Source: Clostridia bacterium (GTDB lineage Bacteria; Bacillota; Clostridia; Oscillospirales; Acutalibacteraceae). Taken from it: 44,216 nt of DNA. Below, one piece after another: positions 40,112 to 44,216 of the stretch; positions within the stretch are counted from its first letter, which is position 1; each line of letters begins with the position of its first letter. The notes below the pieces were generated by a model, which saw only the letters and a list, made by a program, of their open reading frames with translations, made no database searches and had not been told where the DNA came from. The DNA is taken from contig JAFNVC010000025.1 in assembly GCA_017379935.1 (NCBI GenBank), positions 1 through 44,216 of the forward strand, read 5' to 3'. Position numbers and translations under genes: made by a program.

Positions 40112-41818
40112 ATGAAAATCAACATCGACAGCATTAGCAATCCTACCGCTTGCGAATGCGCTGTTGCTTACGAAGCGGCAACAGATTCTTTTGAACAGGA
40201 GCCCGTTTCCGCTGATATAAATACGCAGAAAAAAATCTGTAAGTGGATGCAGAAATACTACATGTCCCGCGAAGCATTCGGAGAGCTTTTTGCTGAAACT
40301 GATGAGAAAATGAGTGACTCCGAATTTCTTGAGCTTGCAAAACAATGCTTAGATAAGGTGCGAATGCTTCAGGAAGCGGAAAAAGAAAAATTCAGAAAAT
40401 ATGCAGTTAATCTTAACGAAGAAACAAGAAATGCTGTTGAAAAAATAGTTAACGATACCCTATATTTCACCCATTTTTATAAAGAGGGCAATAATATAAA
40501 AATCCCTGTCGACAGTGCACCTTCTTTCACCCACTTTTTAGTACTGGAAAACGCAGAAAATGTGCCCGAAGTTGCATTCCATCATTTATGGAATGCGGAA
40601 GTCTCCTTCGATAACGAATCAAATCGCTACATTTTAAGCGGCGTTCTCGATAATTGGGATACCGATACGGAATCGGATTTTGAAATAACCTTTTCAGATG
40701 CACACACCGAAATAACCGTGATGAGTGCAGTATCCGCTTTTTGGCATGAATCGCCGTGGGACTATCTTATCGAAATTGCCGAAAACATTATCAGAAAATA
40801 CAGCTTCTCGGCAGATTACCTCAACAAAAAAGAAAAGGATCTTCTACCGCTGTTAGCGGAGCTTTGCAAGTTTTCCGTATACGCTCACAAGCCCGAAGAA
40901 TTCAACACGGCAGATTTTTCAAATTTAAAAGGATATCTATCTAAATACCAATACACAAAAGCATTAAAGGCGTTGAGCAAAGTTGAGGAAAAGTATTTTT
41001 CTAAAAACTATTTAGCGCTTTCATCAAATTTCGTAAGTATGCTTAACCGTCAGAAATACGAGCCCTTGTGGCGCGAATTATTTGCACTCATAGCTGATAC
41101 ACAAAAGGATTATCCGCAGTATGCCCCTGCCTTTTACAACGAAGCGGTTCTGGAGCAGGCGCGCAAAAAAATCCAACAGCTTATGGAGGCGAACGGCTAT
41201 ACAGGGACTTATCCCGACTTTATAAAAACAGGCTCACTGAAAGGAATCCGCACGGTTAATTCTTACAACTCTCCGTTTACTGTCGGTTTTGAGAAAAATG
41301 TCGTTTACCATATTCATTGCACAGAGCAGTTGCTTGAACAAGAAATATCAATCAATATCGTCTGCGGAACAGAACTGTTAAAGGAATACGAAAATTCGGG
41401 AGACATTTTCTCGTGTATGTTTGCCGCAAACGGCCGCAGACTTTTCAGCACGATTACTTTTAATGTGTATGACGGCGAAAAATCATTTGTTAATAAGACA
41501 GAAAAAATCGTTGCCACGGCTATCAAAAAAGCTGAACTCCAAAAGCTCACAAAGCAGGAACGAAAGGAGTTCAACAAGCCGACACCTTCGCTCGTCTCAG
41601 TTTTTCTCTTCTGCTTATTCGTGCTTGGTCTGGGCTTTGGAATCTTATTTACAATCGCCATGATAGGCTTCACTTTCCTGATTGAAATTATCGACGGCGG
41701 TAACACTGATTTGTTATCCTTTATAATAGATGAGCTGTGGCTGAAAAGTTTCCTTTTCTCGTCTCTTGCTTTCGGCGGCGGAATGGGCATATTTATGGTA
41801 TTGGCTTTAAAAAGGTAA
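40112..41818 (+). CDS. Unknown protein with two C-terminal membrane segments
   Basis: A 568-residue protein. About 475 residues are predicted soluble, mixed alpha/beta, with no motif I recognise; near residue 180 a YILSGVLDNWD stretch suggests a ligand-binding or immunity-type domain, but this is weak. Two membrane segments lie at about 495-525 and 545-565, so the N-terminal part is probably cytoplasmic. GAGGTGG precedes the ATG, and it has its own promoter and shares a bidirectional terminator with the convergent 239-residue gene. Confidence 0.75.
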   Translation: MKINIDSISNPTACECAVAYEAATDSFEQEPVSADINTQKKICKWMQKYYMSREAFGELFAETDEKMSDSEFLELAKQCLDKVRMLQEAEKEKFRKYAVNLNEETRNAVEKIVNDTLYFTHFYKEGNNIKIPVDSAPSFTHFLVLENAENVPEVAFHHLWNAEVSFDNESNRYILSGVLDNWDTDTESDFEITFSDAHTEITVMSAVSAFWHESPWDYLIEIAENIIRKYSFSADYLNKKEKDLLPLLAELCKFSVYAHKPEEFNTADFSNLKGYLSKYQYTKALKALSKVEEKYFSKNYLALSSNFVSMLNRQKYEPLWRELFALIADTQKDYPQYAPAFYNEAVLEQARKKIQQLMEANGYTGTYPDFIKTGSLKGIRTVNSYNSPFTVGFEKNVVYHIHCTEQLLEQEISINIVCGTELLKEYENSGDIFSCMFAANGRRLFSTITFNVYDGEKSFVNKTEKIVATAIKKAELQKLTKQERKEFNKPTPSLVSVFLFCLFVLGLGFGILFTIAMIGFTFLIEIIDGGNTDLLSFIIDELWLKSFLFSSLAFGGGMGIFMVLALKR

Positions 41819-41827
41819 TTATAACGG

Positions 41828-41866
41828 ACAAACCCGTAGTTTTGTGACTACGGGTTTGTGTTTTTA
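41828..41866. terminator. Bidirectional terminator
   Basis: ACAAACCCGTAGT and ACTACGGGTTTGT are perfectly complementary, with T-rich sequence after the stem on the plus strand and A-rich sequence before it. Confidence 0.9.
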
Positions 41867-42583
41867 TTTTCTTTTAAACAGCTTGTCAAAAATTTTGTGC
41901 AAGCCCTTTTCGATAACTCCGCTCGGCTCGGGCTGGAGGGGCTTTCCTCCGTTTGACCTGTATTCCATTTCCTTTTCTTTTAACGATGCAACTATGTGTT
42001 CCTCGGAAAAATGCCATTTCAGTCTGCCTGCCTTTTTAAAGCTCGGCACAGTAAAGGCGAAAAACAAAAACGCAATTACAAAAAGCAACCATATTGAGCC
42101 ACTCAGGATAATACCCACCAGCGCGGGTATTAACGCCCACAAAAAAGACGAAAGACAGATGAGATAAAACAAGCTTCTTCTCTTCTGCTTTTTTGTATCT
42201 GTCGGAAGGTATTTGGTATTCAGGACTTTAACTTTTTCCGAATTAAGGTACACCGAATTATAGATAAATTGTCGGTGGTCATCGCGTGCCTCGAGGTTGT
42301 CAACTGAGATTACTTTCACCTCATCCGAGCCGTACACTTCAATCTCGAATTCAGCATCATAGTTGATATCGTTTATGATGCCTTCATCATCGGTCCAGCC
42401 GTCAACCAGTAAATCAAAAAAGTTATAATACAGGTGGTTTTTCTCCCCTGTAAATATCTTCATATTAAATCTTTCACGAATATCAACCGTTACGGTTTCG
42501 TTCTGTCTGATAAAATATTCTTTACCGCCACACAAAACCTTTATTTTCTTGTATGATGTGTTATTCAACAAATTTACAAGCAT
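41864..42583 (-). CDS. Unknown membrane protein
   Basis: A 239-residue protein. Residues 1-125 form a soluble, beta-rich domain (LVNLLNNTSYKKIKVLCGGK, FIRQNETVTVDI), followed by two membrane segments (FYLICLSSFLWALIPALVGII and SIWLLFVIAFLFFAFTV) and a basic cytoplasmic tail. I do not recognise a family. It converges with the other unknown membrane protein gene; both combine soluble domains with paired C-terminal membrane helices, but they are not visibly homologous. Confidence 0.75.
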   Translation of the reverse strand: MLVNLLNNTSYKKIKVLCGGKEYFIRQNETVTVDIRERFNMKIFTGEKNHLYYNFFDLLVDGWTDDEGIINDINYDAEFEIEVYGSDEVKVISVDNLEARDDHRQFIYNSVYLNSEKVKVLNTKYLPTDTKKQKRRSLFYLICLSSFLWALIPALVGIILSGSIWLLFVIAFLFFAFTVPSFKKAGRLKWHFSEEHIVASLKEKEMEYRSNGGKPLQPEPSGVIEKGLHKIFDKLFKRK

Positions 42584-42604
42584 TTTCTCACTTCCCTTTA
42601 CGTG

Positions 42605-42633
42605 ATTGTATCACTCCGTTTTCCCCTTGTCAA
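42605..42633 (-). promoter_or_regulatory. Promoter of the 239-residue membrane protein gene
   Basis: Minus-strand TTGACA (42628-42633), 17-base spacer, TACAAT (42605-42610). Confidence 0.8.
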
Positions 42634-42719
42634 ACCGCACAAAAATCCTTTATTTTTCAAGGCCTTCGGGGGTGTTTTTAACATTCTTTAAAATACCTGA
42701 AAAAACTTGCAAAAACCGC

Positions 42720-42748
42720 TTGACTTTACCACACTAATGTGGTAACAT
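42720..42748 (+). promoter_or_regulatory. Promoter with perfect 8+8 operator dyad
   Basis: TTGACT (42720-42725), 17-base spacer, TAACAT (42743-42748). The spacer holds TTACCACACTAATGTGGTAA (42726-42745), an 8-bp perfect inverted repeat with a CTAA centre that also overlaps the -10 box. A repressor bound here would block RNA polymerase, and the gene it drives encodes a TrpR-type repressor. Confidence 0.82.
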
Positions 42749-42804
42749 ACCGTCATATTGTTTTATGGAAATATGTATATTTCTACCCGAAAGTGGTGAG
42801 TTTT

Positions 42805-43089
42805 ATGAACATTCGCAACGAAAATATCGACAAGGTCTTTGAGGCTATCCTCTCGCTCGAAAATCTCGACGAATGCTATCGCTTCTTTGAGGATATCTGC
42901 ACCATCAAGGAGATTCAGGATATCGCTCAGCGTTATGAGGTTGCGCGCCTTCTGACCGACAAGAAAAACTATAACGAGATAACAAAAGCCACGGGTGCTT
43001 CCAGCACGACGATCACCCGAGTCAACAAATGCCTTATGTACGGCAACGACGGCTACAAAATGGTTATCGAAAGAACAACTAAGAATTGA
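42805..43089 (+). CDS. YerC/TrpR-family transcriptional repressor
   Basis: A 94-residue protein matching the YerC/YecD branch of the TrpR superfamily: LDECYRFFEDICTIKEIQDIAQRYEVARLL followed by a helix-turn-helix (NYNEITKATGASSTTITRVNKCL). TrpR itself binds DNA with tryptophan; comparative genomics links some Firmicutes YerC-type proteins to histidine synthesis genes. The ATG at 42805 follows GGTGAG and fits the family start. It lies 9 bases before hisZ, which supports a role in controlling the histidine operon by histidine or a pathway signal. Confidence 0.88.
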   Translation: MNIRNENIDKVFEAILSLENLDECYRFFEDICTIKEIQDIAQRYEVARLLTDKKNYNEITKATGASSTTITRVNKCLMYGNDGYKMVIERTTKN

Positions 43090-43098
43090 GGTGGCATA

Positions 43099-44216
43099 AT
43101 GTTCAGCGCAAGCTTACTTAAAAATGAAGAAAAGGCTGTTTTTGCCCTTCGTTCTCTTTATCAGAAATACGGCTACACGCCGTTCAAAATGAGCAAGTTT
43201 GAGGAATATGACCTTTACGTCCGCAACAAGGATTTCCTCGTTTCCGACAGCGTTATCACCTTCACGGGTATGAACGGCAAGCTCCTTGCCCTCAAGCCCG
43301 ACGTTACACTTTCTATCGTCAAGAACACTAAGGACATCCCCGACACGGTACAGAAGGTCTATTATAATGAAAATGTCTACCGTGTTTCAAAAAGCACACA
43401 GGACTTTAAAGAAATTATGCAGACGGGTCTCGAGTGCATCGGCAACATCGACGATTACAACATCTTTGAGGTAATTATGCTCGCCGCCAAGAGCCTTGAG
43501 GCTATCAGCGACAGCTTCGTGCTCGACCTTTCGCATATCGGCATCGTTTCCGCCGTTATCGATTCAATCGGCTGTGACCGCGAGACGGGCAAGGCACTTC
43601 TTAACTGTATCGGCGAGAAAAACCAGAGCGGTATTGAAAAAATCTGCTCCGAAAAGCATGTGTCCCCCGAAGGCTGTCAGAAGCTCGTTGCCCTCGTCGG
43701 CACCTACGGCAAAATCGGCAGGGTACTCCCCGCTCTCGAAGAAATCTGCGACACGGCAGAAACAAAATCCGCTCTCGCACAGCTCGCGAGCATCTGCGCA
43801 CTTCTCTGCGCGAGCGGACTTGAGGATAAAATCAACATCGATTTTTCAATCGCAACGGATATGCGTTATTATAACGGCGTTGTTTTCCAGGGCTTTGTGG
43901 AAAACGTTCCCACAGGTGTTCTCTCGGGCGGTCAGTATGACAATCTTATGAAGAAAATGGGCAGAAAATCGGGTGCAATCGGCTTTGCCGTTTACCTCGA
44001 CACGCTCGAAAGACTTGGTCTTACGGATAAGAAATATGACGTGGACACCGTGCTTCTCTATGACGAAAACAGCCCCTGGGCAGACATCTCAAAGGCGGTA
44101 AGCGAGCTTACAGGCGCAGGCAGAAGCGTTATGGCACAGAAAAGCATCCCCGAAAGCATCAGATACAGACAGCTTTTAAAGCTCAACGGCAAAGGAGTGG
44201 AGATTCTTGAAAACAA
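43099..44216 (+). CDS. hisZ: ATP phosphoribosyltransferase regulatory subunit HisZ (partial, runs off the end)
   Basis: An open frame from ATG 43099 to the end of the window (372 codons, no stop). It has the HisRS-like catalytic-core fold without anticodon domain: a class II-type GYTPFKMSKFEEYDLY start, ALKPDVTLSIVK (motif 2 region), VYRVSKSTQDFKEIMQTGLECIG and, later, DMRYYNGVVFQGFVENVPTGVLSGGQYDNLM. HisZ works with the short HisG to start histidine synthesis. GAGGTGG precedes the ATG. hisG and the rest of the his operon probably follow outside the window. Confidence 0.9.
   Translation, partial: MFSASLLKNEEKAVFALRSLYQKYGYTPFKMSKFEEYDLYVRNKDFLVSDSVITFTGMNGKLLALKPDVTLSIVKNTKDIPDTVQKVYYNENVYRVSKSTQDFKEIMQTGLECIGNIDDYNIFEVIMLAAKSLEAISDSFVLDLSHIGIVSAVIDSIGCDRETGKALLNCIGEKNQSGIEKICSEKHVSPEGCQKLVALVGTYGKIGRVLPALEEICDTAETKSALAQLASICALLCASGLEDKINIDFSIATDMRYYNGVVFQGFVENVPTGVLSGGQYDNLMKKMGRKSGAIGFAVYLDTLERLGLTDKKYDVDTVLLYDENSPWADISKAVSELTGAGRSVMAQKSIPESIRYRQLLKLNGKGVEILEN

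Overview
The window looks like a chromosome segment of a spore-forming gut-type Clostridia species, probably Oscillospiraceae/Ruminococcaceae. The evidence is an alpha/beta-type small acid-soluble spore protein, a clostridial glgB-glgC-glgD-glgA glycogen operon with a separate GlgD, one-step Ddh lysine synthesis under a lysine riboswitch, a YerC/TrpR-type regulator in front of hisZ, AGGAGG ribosome binding sites and TTGACA/TATAAT promoters. This placement is inferred from gene content, not from a database search.

Positions 1 to about 8750 are an AT-rich accessory island that ends beside a tRNA-Tyr/tRNA-Thr pair. It holds a ParB-like gene, a TnpW-like small gene and a TnpX-type large serine recombinase, as in Tn4451/Tn1549-type elements. 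Facing these are a second large serine recombinase and a small companion gene. Near 5853-5867 two coding frames that both lack their 5' ends meet head to head: an unidentified minus-strand gene and a plus-strand AMP-binding ligase. After the ligase comes the most unusual locus in the window (7204-8565): a Cys-free protein made of five tandem 16-residue Tyr/Gly/Ser/Asn repeats, a perfect 9-bp hairpin, and a radical SAM/SPASM-like enzyme. This resembles a radical-SAM RiPP system with a multi-core, nearly leaderless precursor.

Positions 8860-9410 hold the two tRNAs and an inverted-repeat element. From 9413 to 21000 there is a methyltransferase, a secreted ceramidase-like protein, a GtrA membrane protein, an operon of a C_GCAxxG_C_C redox protein with an Mrp-type Fe-S ATPase and a propeller-like protein, a membrane-anchored MerR regulator with a 19-bp-spacer promoter, a spore protein, a DUF4474-like secreted protein, and an rRNA methyltransferase pair (rsmE, rsmF-like) with an AT-rich unknown gene behind them.

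Positions 21000-23610 carry repeat-rich non-coding DNA, a small membrane protein whose promoter spacer contains an 8-nt homopolymer, and an operon of a histidine-phosphatase-like protein lacking its nucleophile His, a GmhA-like SIS isomerase and a TM2 zinc-ribbon protein. Positions 23863-29568 are the glycogen operon. Positions 29770-35646 hold a secreted purple-acid-phosphatase-like enzyme, rhaA with a sialidase-fold partner, a peptidase E, and a second secreted metallophosphoesterase.

Positions 35791-40021 are the riboswitch-controlled lysine/diaminopimelate operon dapA-dapB-ddh-lysA. Two unknown membrane proteins converge on a shared terminator, and the window closes with a YerC-type regulator whose promoter carries a perfect 8+8 dyad, followed by hisZ running off the end.
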